Both the position numbers and the translations under genes were made by a program. 64,000 nt of DNA from Maribacter algicola (GTDB lineage Bacteria > Bacteroidota > Bacteroidia > Flavobacteriales > Flavobacteriaceae): contig NZ_QUSX01000001.1 in the NCBI RefSeq assembly GCF_003933245.1, positions 620,001 to 684,000 of the forward strand, read 5' to 3'. Below, one piece after another: positions 1 through 9,766 of this stretch (position 1 is the stretch's first letter; each line of letters starts with the position of its first letter). The notes under the pieces were generated by a model that saw nothing but the letters and a program-made list of their open reading frames with translations, was not told the origin of the DNA and ran no database searches.

Positions 1-118
1 AAAAGGGAAGTTCCAATAAATGGTAAGAAAATAGCGTCACTCCACATTGGTTTAAATTAACGGTTCCTCCAGTTTCTCAAATTATACTGAAAAGAAACTT
101 AAATATACGTTCCTCTAA

Positions 119-1006
119 TCAAGAATCAAACAGTAAATCTATACAGTTTTGCAAAACCGGATTCCTATGCTCTTTTTTCCAAATGGCAGAAAGCAGTGCC
201 TTTTGCTCTATATCCCTTAGCTCGATAAATTTAACCCGCATTTGAAAGCCGTATTGCAGGGCCGTTGGCACGATGGCAATGCCCAAATTGTTCTCTACCA
301 ATTTAAAAATGGTCTGTGCATGCACGGATTTATGGGAAACTTTGGGTACGAATCCCGCATCGGAACAAATACTCATGATCGTTTCATAATAATGGGGGCT
401 GTAATCCTGACTGAACAGAATAAAGTTATCCTGGGAAAAGCGATCCATCCCCGTATACTCCCTTGTCAACATGGGATAACTCTCGGGCAATACCAAGGAG
501 AACGTGTCCTCATAGACCGTACGCATTTGTAAATTGGCCGGAACTTTTGCCAATCGGACAAACCCAATATCCAGATCTCCCTTTAAAACGGCATCCACTT
601 GGTTCAAATTAGACAGCTCCTCCAAGGAGGTCTTTATCTTTGGGAATCTATCCCTTAGCTTTATCAACAGATTAGGAATTACATCCTGCATGGCGGAACC
701 CAAAAACCCGATTCTAATTTCTCCGGTATCGCCTTCCCCTATCAGTTGTAACTGTCGTTTTATTTCCTTTAACTGCTTAAAAAGTTCTTCGGCTTGGTTT
801 TTCAAATAATGTCCGGCCGGGGTCAAAGCCACTTTCTTCTTGTCTCTCACGAAGAGTTCCGCTTGTAGAATTTCCTCCATTTGCTTAATCTGGCGTGACA
901 ATCCGGGTTGTGAGATAAAAAGTTTTTCCGCAGCCTTCCTAAAATGTAGTTCATCGGCTACCGCCAAAAAATACGTAAGGTGCCGTAATTCTATTTGAGA
1001 ACTCAT
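119..1006 (-). CDS. LysR-type transcriptional regulator, probable regulator of the hut operon
   Basis: Transcription factor of 295 residues with an N-terminal winged HTH (about residues 5-64, with the typical LysR run of RKAAEKLFISQPGLSRQI) followed by a two-lobed effector-binding domain. The start is taken at the ATG at 1006, because the protein then begins five residues before the LysR signature LRHLTYFLAVADE; a longer open frame to 1132 would add 42 residues not seen in the family and would run into hutH. The gene is divergent from hutH, the classic arrangement of a LysR regulator and its target, so control of histidine use is inferred; the effector (perhaps urocanate or histidine) is unknown. 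Most described hut operons use the GntR-type HutC, so this would be a replacement. Confidence 0.9.
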   Translation of the reverse strand: MSSQIELRHLTYFLAVADELHFRKAAEKLFISQPGLSRQIKQMEEILQAELFVRDKKKVALTPAGHYLKNQAEELFKQLKEIKRQLQLIGEGDTGEIRIGFLGSAMQDVIPNLLIKLRDRFPKIKTSLEELSNLNQVDAVLKGDLDIGFVRLAKVPANLQMRTVYEDTFSLVLPESYPMLTREYTGMDRFSQDNFILFSQDYSPHYYETIMSICSDAGFVPKVSHKSVHAQTIFKLVENNLGIAIVPTALQYGFQMRVKFIELRDIEQKALLSAIWKKEHRNPVLQNCIDLLFDS

Positions 1007-1033
1007 AGTTATTGGTCGTTCAACAAAATGGTA

Positions 1034-1047
1034 TTGGTAATTATCAA
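1034..1047. promoter_or_regulatory. Candidate LysR operator between the LysR gene and hutH
   Basis: The 14-bp sequence TTGGTAATTATCAA is an imperfect palindrome (one mismatched pair) with the T-N11-A spacing of LysR boxes. It lies in the 85-bp divergent intergenic region and overlaps the likely -33 element of hutH. Inference from position and symmetry only. Confidence 0.4.
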
Positions 1048-1057
1048 ACTTAAGCAA

Positions 1058-1065
1058 TATCTTTA
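1058..1065 (+). promoter_or_regulatory. Candidate -7 promoter element of hutH
   Basis: TATCTTTA fits the Bacteroidota -7 consensus TAnnTTTG except for the last base, and lies 20 bp downstream of a TTGG that can act as the -33 element. It is 26 bp before the proposed TTG start of hutH. Confidence 0.4.
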
Positions 1066-1091
1066 TAAAACTAATATCTAAAAGGCAAATT

Positions 1092-2666
1092 TTGGCGTTG
1101 GACACCTTTAAATTTGGAGAAGACCGGCTCACTGTAAGTAAGGTCTTAAGTATTGCAAAAGGAGGTACTACAATTGTTCTTTCCCACTCGGTTCAAAAAC
1201 GAATCGAGAACAGTTCACAGGTTGTCGCCTCTATTGTGGAAAAAGGACACCCTGTTTACGGGATAAATACGGGCTTCGGGCCCCTATGCACCACCAAAAT
1301 ATCCAAAGAGGAGACGCGCATTTTACAGACAAATATCCTTAAAAGCCATAGTGTGGGCGTTGGAGAGCCAATTTCTGGAGAATTGGCCAAAATCATGCTG
1401 ATTTTGAAGGCCCATTCGCTGGCAAAAGGATATTCTGGTATAGCGCTTGACACGTTGGAACGAATTATTTGGCATATTGAAAACGATGCGATACCTGTAG
1501 TGCCGTCTCAAGGCTCCGTGGGGGCATCGGGTGATTTGGCGCCATTGTCCCATTTGTTTTTGCCCTTGATCGGGCTGGGCAAGGTCGATTATCAAGGAAA
1601 AATCATCCAGACCCAAACCTTGTTTGAAAAAACGGGACTTGAAGCTATAAACTTGGGTCCAAAAGAAGGACTGGCCCTAATTAACGGTACCCAGTTCATT
1701 GCCGCCCACGCCGTCAAGGTCGTGGAAAAATTGCATTCTGTTTTGTCCCAAGCCGATATCATTGGGGCCATGATGATCGAAGGGCTTCAAGGTTCCGTAA
1801 AGCCCTTTTACAAGGAACTGCACGAACTACGTCCCTTCAAGGGCAATATTCATGTGGCCAGGCGCGTCAAGCGATTGCTAAAGGGTTCAGAAATCATGGA
1901 GGACCATATCGATTGTGACCGCGTACAGGACCCGTATTCCCTACGTTGTATCCCCCAAGTGCACGGGGCCTCCAGAAATGCCTGGTTGCACTTGAAGGAA
2001 CTTTTGGAAACCGAACTTAATTCGGTTACTGACAATCCCGTCATCATTGACGAGGAACTCACCATTAGTGGCGGTAACTTTCATGGGCAACCCTTGGCCC
2101 TGGCCCTGGACTATGCCTGCTTGGCGGCATCGGAGGTGGGAAATATTTCGGACCGCCGCATTTATTTGGCCTTGGAAGGAAACAGTCCCGGCGTACCTAA
2201 ATTGTTGATGAAGGACACAGGTATCAATTCCGGTTACATGATCCTACAATATACCAGTGCGGCCTTGGCCAGCGAAAACAAGGGTATGTGCTTTCCCTCC
2301 AGTGCGGACAGTATACCCACTTCCCTAGGGCAGGAAGACCATGTTAGTATGGGTTCCATTGGAGGCAGGAAGGCGCTTCGCGTCATAGAAAATGTAGAAA
2401 AAATATTGGCCATAGAACTGTTGACGGCGGCCCAGGCCTTTGAATATAGAAAACCCTTAAAATCGGGTATCTTTTTGGATGAAATACACAAAGCGGTTCG
2501 GAAAAGGGTACCCTTTGCCGAGAAAGACCGTGTTTTTTCGGACGATATCGAAAAGGGCATCGAAATGATACAAAACAAAACGATCATATCGGTAATTGAA
2601 AAAGTTGAAAAGAACAAAAACATTTCGCTCAAAACGAAATATTCGCCAGAATTTGAAAGCTATTGA
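1092..2666 (+). CDS. hutH: Histidine ammonia-lyase
   Basis: First step of histidine degradation: non-oxidative removal of ammonia to give trans-urocanate. The 524-residue protein carries the Ala145-Ser146-Gly147 triad (in GSVGASGDLAPLSHL) that cyclises into the MIO electrophile, and the family blocks around Tyr-Gly-Ile-Asn-Thr-Gly-Phe-Gly near residue 56 and GNFHGQPLAL. There is no ATG in frame before conserved sequence; the reading frame opens at 1041 and the TTG at 1092 is the best start, with AAAGG just upstream. It is followed after 3 bp by hutI, so the four hut genes form one operon. Identification is certain; only the start codon is in doubt. Confidence 0.96.
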   Translation: MALDTFKFGEDRLTVSKVLSIAKGGTTIVLSHSVQKRIENSSQVVASIVEKGHPVYGINTGFGPLCTTKISKEETRILQTNILKSHSVGVGEPISGELAKIMLILKAHSLAKGYSGIALDTLERIIWHIENDAIPVVPSQGSVGASGDLAPLSHLFLPLIGLGKVDYQGKIIQTQTLFEKTGLEAINLGPKEGLALINGTQFIAAHAVKVVEKLHSVLSQADIIGAMMIEGLQGSVKPFYKELHELRPFKGNIHVARRVKRLLKGSEIMEDHIDCDRVQDPYSLRCIPQVHGASRNAWLHLKELLETELNSVTDNPVIIDEELTISGGNFHGQPLALALDYACLAASEVGNISDRRIYLALEGNSPGVPKLLMKDTGINSGYMILQYTSAALASENKGMCFPSSADSIPTSLGQEDHVSMGSIGGRKALRVIENVEKILAIELLTAAQAFEYRKPLKSGIFLDEIHKAVRKRVPFAEKDRVFSDDIEKGIEMIQNKTIISVIEKVEKNKNISLKTKYSPEFESY

Positions 2667-2669
2667 TAT

Positions 2670-3920
2670 ATGGATGCATTGCAATTAATCGGACCCTTCA
2701 AACAATTGTTGACCATGGAGGCCCTGCCTTTAAAAGGTGCGTTGTCCGATAGTCGACTTTGGATCATTGAGGATGCAGGCATATTAATTTCCGATGGAAA
2801 AGTGCTGGCCACTGGAAATTACGATACCCTAAAAAAAGAATATGCCTCCGCAAAATGTCACGAATTAACAGGTGCCCACGTTTGTCTTCCCGGTTTTATA
2901 GATGCCCATACCCACATCTGTTTTGGGGGAAGCCGGGCAAACGACTACGCGCTCAGAAATTCGGGAAAAACCTATTTGGAAATCGCCAAAGCGGGCGGTG
3001 GTATTTGGGATACGGTTACCCAAACCAGAAAGGCGGACAAGGAAACCTTAATTAAAAAGACAGTAAAATTGGCCAATCGGAACCTTAAAACGGGCACCAC
3101 AACGCTAGAGGTGAAAAGCGGTTATGGACTGTCTATTGTAGAGGAAATTAAAATATTGGAGGCAATACAAGAAGCGAACAAAGAAGTTCCATCCGACCTA
3201 ATCCCGACCTGTCTTGCCGCGCACATGTTTCCGAAGGATTATACGGGTACCAAAACCGAATATTTACAGGAATTGGCCCAAAGACTATTGCCGAAATTGA
3301 AGGCCAAAAATCTCGCCAACAGAATCGACGCTTTTATTGAAGAAAGTGCCTTTTCTCCAGAGGAAATAGCCCCGTATTTTGAAACGGCCAAACAACTTGG
3401 ATTTGATATTACGGTGCATGCCGACCAATTTTCCACTGGCGGGAGCAAAGTGGCCGTTGATTTTGGTGCCATAAGTGCAGACCATTTGGAGGCCAGCACG
3501 GATACCGAAATTGAACTTCTGTCAAAGAGCAATACGATTGCTACGGCCTTACCGGGAGCCTCTTTGGGACTTGGATGTAATTTTGCACCGGCAAGAAAAT
3601 TGTTGGATGCGGGGGCCACCTTGGCCATTGCTAGCGACCACAACCCGGGTTCCGCCCCCATGGGCGACCTATTGACCCAAGCGGCTATTTTAGGCGCTTT
3701 TGAAAAATTATCGAATGCCGAGGTCCTGGCCGGAATTACCGTAAGGGCGGCCGCTGCCTTGGGGCTTAAGGACCGAGGGAAAATTTCACAGGGACATCAA
3801 GCGGATTTTAGCCTTTTCCATACCGATAACTATCAGGAAATTCTGTACAACCAAGGAAACCTGAAACCCTGCATGGTCTGGAAAAACGGAAATTTGGTGT
3901 ACAACAAGCATAAAGCCTAA
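2670..3920 (+). CDS. hutI: Imidazolonepropionase
   Basis: Third enzyme of the pathway: hydrolyses 4-imidazolone-5-propanoate to N-formimidoyl-L-glutamate. The 416-residue amidohydrolase-fold protein shows the metal-binding His80-Thr-His82 in LPGFIDAHTHICFGG, a later His in TVHADQF and the SDHNPGSAP motif near the C terminus that supplies the catalytic Asp. Length is normal for the family. The ATG at 2670 lies 3 bp after the hutH stop and there are 8 bp to hutU, so translation is probably coupled. Confidence 0.96.
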   Translation: MDALQLIGPFKQLLTMEALPLKGALSDSRLWIIEDAGILISDGKVLATGNYDTLKKEYASAKCHELTGAHVCLPGFIDAHTHICFGGSRANDYALRNSGKTYLEIAKAGGGIWDTVTQTRKADKETLIKKTVKLANRNLKTGTTTLEVKSGYGLSIVEEIKILEAIQEANKEVPSDLIPTCLAAHMFPKDYTGTKTEYLQELAQRLLPKLKAKNLANRIDAFIEESAFSPEEIAPYFETAKQLGFDITVHADQFSTGGSKVAVDFGAISADHLEASTDTEIELLSKSNTIATALPGASLGLGCNFAPARKLLDAGATLAIASDHNPGSAPMGDLLTQAAILGAFEKLSNAEVLAGITVRAAAALGLKDRGKISQGHQADFSLFHTDNYQEILYNQGNLKPCMVWKNGNLVYNKHKA

Positions 3921-3928
3921 AGACTAGC

Positions 3929-5947
3929 ATGGATTTTAAAGCACAGATTCTTGCGGGAATCCCATCGGATTTACCAAAGAAAAAAGAACGTTCTTCCAAC
4001 GTACCCCATGCTCCAAAAAGGAAGGATACCCTTTCGAAGGATGAAAAGAAGTTGGCCATACGAAATGCGTTGCGGTATTTTCCACAGGAATGGCATCAAG
4101 AACTTGCCGAGGATTTCGTGCAAGAACTGATGGAATATGGTCGGATTTACATGTACCGCTTCATGCCCGATTATAAAATGTATGCCCGACCCATTTCCCA
4201 CTATCCGGCCAAAACAGCTCAAGCGGCCGCGATCATGCTGATGATACAAAACAATTTGAATCCCGATGTGGCACAACATCCGGAAGAATTGATTACCTAC
4301 GGGGGCAATGGGGCCGTTTTCCAGAATTGGGCCCAATACCTATTGACCATGCAATTTTTGGCCACGATGACCGAAGAACAAACACTTCATATCTATTCCG
4401 GGCATCCCATGGGCTTGTTCCCGTCTTCCAAGGAAGCCCCCAGGGTGGTCGTGACCAACGGTATGATGATTCCCAATTATTCCAAACCCGATGATTGGGA
4501 AAAGTTTAATGCCTTAGGGGTTACCCAATATGGCCAGATGACCGCCGGATCGTACATGTACATAGGTCCACAGGGTATCGTTCACGGCACTACGATTACT
4601 GTCATGAACGCCTTTAGAAAAGTGTTGAAACCCGGTGAGACCTCAACGGGAAAAATCTTCCTTACGGCCGGACTGGGCGGTATGAGCGGAGCCCAGCCCA
4701 AGGCAGGAAATATTGCAGGTTGCATAACCGTCTGCGCCGAAGTGAATCCGGCGGCCGCCCAAAAACGCTTTGAACAGGGATGGGTAGATGAGCTATTGGA
4801 AGACATGGACAAACTGGTTGAAAGAACAAAAGTCGCTATCAAGAACAAAGAAATAGTCTCCTTGGCCTTTATTGGCAACGTGGTAGATGTTTGGGAGCGG
4901 TTTTACGCCGATAACATATTTGTACATCTAGGTTCTGACCAGACCTCCTTGCACAATCCATGGGCCGGGGGCTATTACCCTGTGGGACTCAGTTATGATG
5001 AGTCTAATGAACTGATGAGCGCAAATCCTGAACTTTTTAGAACCAAGGTCCAGGATTCGCTAAGGAGACATGCCAATGCCATCAATAAGCACACCGAAAA
5101 AGGTTGCTATTTCTTTGATTACGGTAATGCCTTTCTTTTGGAAGCATCAAGGGCCGGAGCAGAGGTAATGTCAGAAAACCAGATTGATTTTAAATATCCT
5201 TCTTATGTTCAAGATATATTGGGACCTATGTGTTTCGATTATGGTTTTGGTCCGTTCCGATGGGTCTGCACCTCTGGCAAACCTGAGGATTTAAGAAAAA
5301 CGGACCAGATTGCGCTGGAGGTGATGTTACGTATAAAAGCGACCGCTCCAGTTGAGATTCGGCAGCAAATGGAAGATAACATCAAATGGATCCATGAGGC
5401 CGAAGAAAACAAATTGGTCGTTGGTTCCCAGGCAAGGATTTTATATGCCGATGCGGAAGGTAGGGCCGCCATTGCCGAAGCCTTTAACCAAGCGGTGAAG
5501 TCGGGTGAAATTTCCGCGCCGGTTGTTTTGGGTAGGGACCACCATGACGTGAGCGGCACTGACAGTCCATATAGGGAAACCAGTAATATTTACGACGGAA
5601 GTAAGTTCACGGCAGATATGGCCATCCACAACGTAATCGGCGACAGCTTTAGGGGCGCCACCTGGGTATCCATCCACAACGGTGGCGGCGTAGGTTGGGG
5701 CGAGGTCATCAACGGCGGTTTTGGCATGGTGCTCGACGGGACAAAGGAAGCTTCGAACCGACTAAAAAACATGTTGTTCTATGACGTAAACAATGGCATC
5801 GCCCGAAGAAGTTGGGCCCGAAACAAGGAAGCCATCTTCGCCATAAAACGGGAAATGGAGCGCACACCCAACTTACGAGTTAATTTGCCTAACTTCGTGG
5901 AGGACCACGTTTTAGAATCGGTATTCAAGACCAAAACGGAAGGATAA
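3929..5947 (+). CDS. hutU: Urocanate hydratase (long form)
   Basis: Second enzyme of the pathway: adds water to urocanate using NAD+ as an electrophilic cofactor. The protein is 672 residues, about 110 longer than the common 555-residue form; the extra length fits the long type found in Bacteroidota. Visible marks are ITYGGNGAVFQNWAQY near residue 130, the NAD-binding glycine-rich GLGGMSGAQPKAG near 250, and FGPFRWVCTSG near 440 with the conserved active-site Cys. It starts 8 bp after hutI. Confidence 0.96.
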   Translation: MDFKAQILAGIPSDLPKKKERSSNVPHAPKRKDTLSKDEKKLAIRNALRYFPQEWHQELAEDFVQELMEYGRIYMYRFMPDYKMYARPISHYPAKTAQAAAIMLMIQNNLNPDVAQHPEELITYGGNGAVFQNWAQYLLTMQFLATMTEEQTLHIYSGHPMGLFPSSKEAPRVVVTNGMMIPNYSKPDDWEKFNALGVTQYGQMTAGSYMYIGPQGIVHGTTITVMNAFRKVLKPGETSTGKIFLTAGLGGMSGAQPKAGNIAGCITVCAEVNPAAAQKRFEQGWVDELLEDMDKLVERTKVAIKNKEIVSLAFIGNVVDVWERFYADNIFVHLGSDQTSLHNPWAGGYYPVGLSYDESNELMSANPELFRTKVQDSLRRHANAINKHTEKGCYFFDYGNAFLLEASRAGAEVMSENQIDFKYPSYVQDILGPMCFDYGFGPFRWVCTSGKPEDLRKTDQIALEVMLRIKATAPVEIRQQMEDNIKWIHEAEENKLVVGSQARILYADAEGRAAIAEAFNQAVKSGEISAPVVLGRDHHDVSGTDSPYRETSNIYDGSKFTADMAIHNVIGDSFRGATWVSIHNGGGVGWGEVINGGFGMVLDGTKEASNRLKNMLFYDVNNGIARRSWARNKEAIFAIKREMERTPNLRVNLPNFVEDHVLESVFKTKTEG

Positions 5948-6001
5948 ACATAGAGGTGGATCCACCTGCCCAATGAAATGAGGCAAAAAAAATGACACGA
6001 A

Positions 6002-6976
6002 ATGAGCAACTACTCAGAAACCTTTTCAAACATATACACTGGAAGACCATCGGGCCAGCAGCTGTATTTACATGAAAAGATTTCTTGTTTGCCTATTACC
6101 AAAGTAGCAACGGTTGCTTCCGAAAAATGCTTTGCCCTTTTGGGCTATGCCTGTGATGAAGGGGTGAAAAGAAATTTGGGTCGGCCTGGTGCCGCCAATG
6201 GACCGGATGCCATTAGAAAGCACTTGGGCAAACTGCCCAACCATCTTCCAACGGAGACACTGGTCTATGATGTGGGCACCCTACAATGTTTGGAAGGCGA
6301 TATGGAAGAAACCCAACAGGCCCTTGGCGATTCCATTTGCCTATTGCTTCAGCAAAAACACTTCCCCATCGTACTTGGAGGCGGTCATGATATGGCCTAC
6401 GGCACCTACAACGGACTGAAAAAATATGTTGGGAAATCGGAAACCATCGGTATTATAAATTTTGATGCCCATTTTGACCTTAGAAACAACTTACAGGACG
6501 ACGGCAACACTGTGAACAATTCTGGTACCCCATTTTATCAGATAGCCCAGGATTGTATAGAAAACGGCTCACCCTTCAAATATCTTTGCCTAGGAATACG
6601 AAAGGACGCCAACGACCGAACCCTATTCGAAACGGCTAAGAAACTGGATGTAAAGTATGTAATGCGGGATACTTTTAGGATACAATTCCACAATGAAATA
6701 AATGCATGGATCAACGCCTTTGCCAGTAGTGTGGACCATATTTATGTAACTATTGACCTCGACGGGTTTTCATCTGCCTATGCCCCTGGGGTAAGTGCCC
6801 CTTCGCCCATGGGTTTCACCCCAGATGTTGTTCTAGAATCCCTAAAGACCATTATGGGATGCGGTAAGCTACGGGTTTTGGATATTGCCGAGTTAAATCC
6901 GGATTTTGATCGGGACGACCAAACGGCTAAATTAGCCGCATCCTTAGTACATTTTATACTCCACGACCTTCCTTAA
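6002..6976 (+). CDS. hutG: Formimidoylglutamase (arginase family)
   Basis: Last step of the pathway: hydrolyses N-formimidoyl-L-glutamate to glutamate and formamide. The 324-residue protein has the binuclear manganese site of ureohydrolases: His129 in GGGHD, Asp155-x-His157-x-Asp159 in NFDAHFD, and DLDGF followed by APGVSAPSP. It starts 54 bp after hutU, on the same strand, and closes the operon. Because this branch ends in formamide, no separate deformylase gene is needed next to it. Confidence 0.94.
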   Translation: MSNYSETFSNIYTGRPSGQQLYLHEKISCLPITKVATVASEKCFALLGYACDEGVKRNLGRPGAANGPDAIRKHLGKLPNHLPTETLVYDVGTLQCLEGDMEETQQALGDSICLLLQQKHFPIVLGGGHDMAYGTYNGLKKYVGKSETIGIINFDAHFDLRNNLQDDGNTVNNSGTPFYQIAQDCIENGSPFKYLCLGIRKDANDRTLFETAKKLDVKYVMRDTFRIQFHNEINAWINAFASSVDHIYVTIDLDGFSSAYAPGVSAPSPMGFTPDVVLESLKTIMGCGKLRVLDIAELNPDFDRDDQTAKLAASLVHFILHDLP

Positions 6977-7330
6977 GAACAGAAGTAAACAAAAAAAGCC
7001 TCCCAAATGGAAAGCCTTTCATTGGTTTCAAATAGGTATCACCTATTTACACCATTGTCCCAAAATTCCTTCTGAGACACAACACAACGACACAAAGATA
7101 AGAAAGGAATTTTAATATTTTGTAGGGTTTAAAAAAATAGGGAAAGATGAAAGGTCAATTTGTCCCTTGAAAGGGCATATATACACATTGGGCAAACTCG
7201 ATTAAAACCTATTAAATCAGGTTAAATACCAAGAACAAGAGTAATAGCGAAGATACTTTCGCTTGGTCGATAGTTTCCAGTAACCCCAAAATCGAAACCT
7301 ACCTTGCAAAGCCAAATCCATATCTGGCAT
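6977..7330. other. 354-bp intergenic region after hutG
   Basis: No reading frame with support was seen. It holds an 8-bp perfect inverted repeat with a 3-base loop (AAATAGGT at 7030-7037, ACCTATTT at 7041-7048), 54 bp after the hutG stop, which may be a weak terminator or an operator. The rest is AT-rich. Confidence 0.5.
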
Positions 7331-8524
7331 ATGAACCTACGTCCAATCACATTCATATCATTTTTATTCCTATTCATCTCCTGCAGTAAAGAGGACGTAA
7401 CCACCATACAAGAAGATTTGATGGTTTCCTTGGACGAGGATATTGCCGCCGAATCCGAAAAAACAAATCAAAAATCCCAAATTTTTGATGAGGCCTTTGT
7501 CAATTGGATCTTAAGGAGACAACAATCCTCTGGTTTATTGGAAAGTACTGAAATTTCAAGCTTTACCTCCCTATATGACAATGCGCTTGCCGCCATATTT
7601 TTCATACAGGAGGATAAAAAGGAAAATACCGAAAAGATATTCGATTACTATGAATCCATAGCCGATACTGAGCTATCCCAGAACGGCGGATTTTTTCAAT
7701 TTAGAAATTCAGATGGTTCCGAACCTGAAAGGATATGGATGGGCGACAATGCCTGGTTGCTGATTGCCTTGAACCAATATGCGAACAAATATAAATCCAC
7801 AAAATATGAAGCCCTTGCCCTAAAACTGGATAGCTGGCTACGGTCCCTGCAAATGGAAAATGGCGCCCTAAAAGGCGGTACGAATGCGGACGGGACAGAA
7901 ATCCCCAATGTTACGGAAGGTATGATTACGGCATTTCATGCCGTAAAAGGATATGACGATTTCCATAAAAAAATCCTACAATTCCTAAGGAACAATAGGT
8001 GGGACGAGGAATTGGGACTCTTGATAGCCTGGCCAGAAAATCCGGAGTATGCCTTTGCCCTAGACGTGCTTTCCCTAAGCAAACTAATTTTCAAAGATCT
8101 CTCTGATGACGTGTTATTTCAGGCCAACAAATTCCTAAATGACCAAACTGCCACCTTGAGCGGGGCATTGATTACAGGCTATTGTTTTGACCAGGACAAA
8201 GACGTTATTTGGTTGGAAGGTACCGCACAAATGGCAGTGGCCTTTAACGATATCCAACGGTCTGACATTACTGAAAAAATTATGGAGAACATTGAAAAAA
8301 CAAGGATTCAGAGCACGATTTCAGAAAATGCCGCAGGTATACCTTATGCTGCAAATTATGGAACTTCCTATGGCGCGAGCGCCTTATGGGACCATGCCGA
8401 TATCACCCCTGCATTGTCCTCAACCTTATGGTATTACTTTGCAAAAACTAATTTTAACCCTTTTGATGCTGGCAAGAAATCTGTAATTCCAGAGGCCGAT
8501 AGATTTTGGGAACACGATTTTTAA
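7331..8524 (+). CDS. Lipoprotein with predicted alpha/alpha-barrel glycosidase-like domain
   Basis: Predicted outer or periplasmic lipoprotein of 397 residues: a hydrophobic N terminus ends in FISCSKED, a lipobox with Cys at about residue 19. The ATG at 7331 is chosen because it puts the signal peptide at the very N terminus; a TTG nine codons upstream is less likely. The mature part has repeated helical pairs with aromatic and Asp/Asn motifs (GDNAWLLIALNQY, PNVTEGMITAFHAV, WLEGTAQMAVAF, ALWDHADITPA) resembling six-hairpin glycosidase folds that act on oligosaccharides. No specific family or substrate is recognised. It stands alone between hut and the stress-protein gene. Confidence 0.65.
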   Translation: MNLRPITFISFLFLFISCSKEDVTTIQEDLMVSLDEDIAAESEKTNQKSQIFDEAFVNWILRRQQSSGLLESTEISSFTSLYDNALAAIFFIQEDKKENTEKIFDYYESIADTELSQNGGFFQFRNSDGSEPERIWMGDNAWLLIALNQYANKYKSTKYEALALKLDSWLRSLQMENGALKGGTNADGTEIPNVTEGMITAFHAVKGYDDFHKKILQFLRNNRWDEELGLLIAWPENPEYAFALDVLSLSKLIFKDLSDDVLFQANKFLNDQTATLSGALITGYCFDQDKDVIWLEGTAQMAVAFNDIQRSDITEKIMENIEKTRIQSTISENAAGIPYAANYGTSYGASALWDHADITPALSSTLWYYFAKTNFNPFDAGKKSVIPEADRFWEHDF

Positions 8525-8586
8525 TCCAAGTTTTAGAAATACTTTAACGCAATTACCAATCCCTAAACATTATTTTTCTGTTAAAA

Positions 8587-8814
8587 ATGAAAGATTCAGT
8601 CTACATTTGGGTGCTGATTACCACCTTAGCCCTTGTCACCGTTACCATCATGTCCGTTATGGATTTCCCTTTTAATTGGGTATTTTACTGCACCGTTTTG
8701 GGTCAGGCCCTGATTGTCCTCATGGTATACAAAGTATTAACCGACAATTACACGACGGAGAAAACCTTTAAGGATTTTTATGAAGACCACCCCATTGGCA
8801 ATAGGGTCAATTAG
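8587..8814 (+). CDS. Small two-helix membrane protein, function unknown
   Basis: A 75-residue protein with two hydrophobic segments (about residues 6-25 and 30-50) and a short charged C-terminal tail with FKDFYEDHP. Not recognised as a named family. It starts 62 bp after the lipoprotein gene, and its 3' end overlaps the convergent stress-protein gene by 8 bp. Codon use and the clean ATG suggest it is real. Confidence 0.6.
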   Translation: MKDSVYIWVLITTLALVTVTIMSVMDFPFNWVFYCTVLGQALIVLMVYKVLTDNYTTEKTFKDFYEDHPIGNRVN

Positions 8815-9712
8815 ACATCAAGATGTTATCCCTATTCCTAGATTCCTTTAAATGTGAAGTCATGCCAAGCTCCGGTATGACCAGCAATGGTATCTTGGTG
8901 TGAAAGGCCACCCGTTTTACAACGGGTTCCCGTACCAATTGTTCCATATAACTATGTTGATAGTTTAACATGGCCAGCAAGTGAATTTCCATTTCCTTGG
9001 AAAATACCTCCAGAGTCTTGGATACTGAATTCAATTCAGACACGGTATGCACGTAGTGTTCCACATCGCCAAGATATTTCCGTAACATGCCTAAATTGAA
9101 CAGCTGCAATTCGGAAAGGGTTTTGATTTCATATTGTACATGTACGATTCGAACGGTGGCATCAAAAATAGTGGCGAGTTCCACCAAGGGCCTTAGTTCA
9201 GATTTGGTGTAAAAACGGGTAAAATCCGTGGCAAAAGCGATTTCCGTGGGTTTTTCAAACTCAAAATTTTGTGGAATGGCCAATACCGGACAATCCTTGA
9301 CCGATTTAATGACCCGTACCGCATTACTTCCCATAAAAACCTCTTCCATACCGGTCGCCCCGGTAGTTCCCATAATGACCAATTCAATATCATAAGCCGT
9401 AATGCTTTCAATGACCTCATCCACCAACAAACTAAAGGAAGAAATAGTCTCAAAATGATGTCTATCGTTATTGAAGTCCTTCTGAACCCTTGCCATAAGA
9501 TCCTCAAGTCCCTTTTGTGAATACTTTGCGGCACTGTTGGTCAACATGCTTTCTTCAAAGCTCGTTGCCATAAACCTACTTCCGGCCATGGCAGGAGTGT
9601 AGGTATTCAACAAATAAAAGGTACATTCCTGATCCCAGAACATGGATATGGCATACTTGATAGCATTACAGGAATTATCCGAAAAGTCCGTAGGAATTAA
9701 AATATTCTTCAT
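8807..9712 (-). CDS. Universal stress protein with two Usp domains
   Basis: Cytosolic protein of 301 residues made of two tandem Usp domains. The first (about 1-145) begins MKNILIPTDFSDNSCNAIKYA and ends with the nucleotide-loop motif GTTGATGMEEVFMGSNAVRV; the second (about 150-285) is more degenerate and lacks a clear G-2x-G-9x-G-S/T loop. A sequence matching the Fnr-like operator lies 55 bp upstream (9767-9780) with a well-placed -7 element, so induction in low oxygen is inferred. A second tandem-Usp gene in the window (22072-22893) shares this operator through hemN. Confidence 0.88.
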   Translation of the reverse strand: MKNILIPTDFSDNSCNAIKYAISMFWDQECTFYLLNTYTPAMAGSRFMATSFEESMLTNSAAKYSQKGLEDLMARVQKDFNNDRHHFETISSFSLLVDEVIESITAYDIELVIMGTTGATGMEEVFMGSNAVRVIKSVKDCPVLAIPQNFEFEKPTEIAFATDFTRFYTKSELRPLVELATIFDATVRIVHVQYEIKTLSELQLFNLGMLRKYLGDVEHYVHTVSELNSVSKTLEVFSKEMEIHLLAMLNYQHSYMEQLVREPVVKRVAFHTKIPLLVIPELGMTSHLKESRNRDNILMSN

Positions 9713-9736
9713 CTAATTTCAACTTTGAATCGACGA

Positions 9737-9744
9737 TAAAATTA
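9737..9744 (-). promoter_or_regulatory. -7 promoter element of the stress-protein gene
   Basis: TAATTTTA on the minus strand matches TAnnTTTG at all but the last base and is placed exactly as in the other operator-linked promoters. Confidence 0.6.
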
Positions 9745-9766
9745 GACGGTGCTATACAAGGAAACT

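Noticed and set aside
242..809. Two open frames on the plus strand opposite the LysR gene
   Set aside because: They lie wholly inside a well-supported gene on the other strand and resemble no protein; typical shadows.
1035..1046. TGGTAATTATCA, one base from the Fnr-like operator core
   Set aside because: It lacks a -7 element at 33.5 bp on either strand and lies between genes without a low-oxygen role; it fits a LysR box better.
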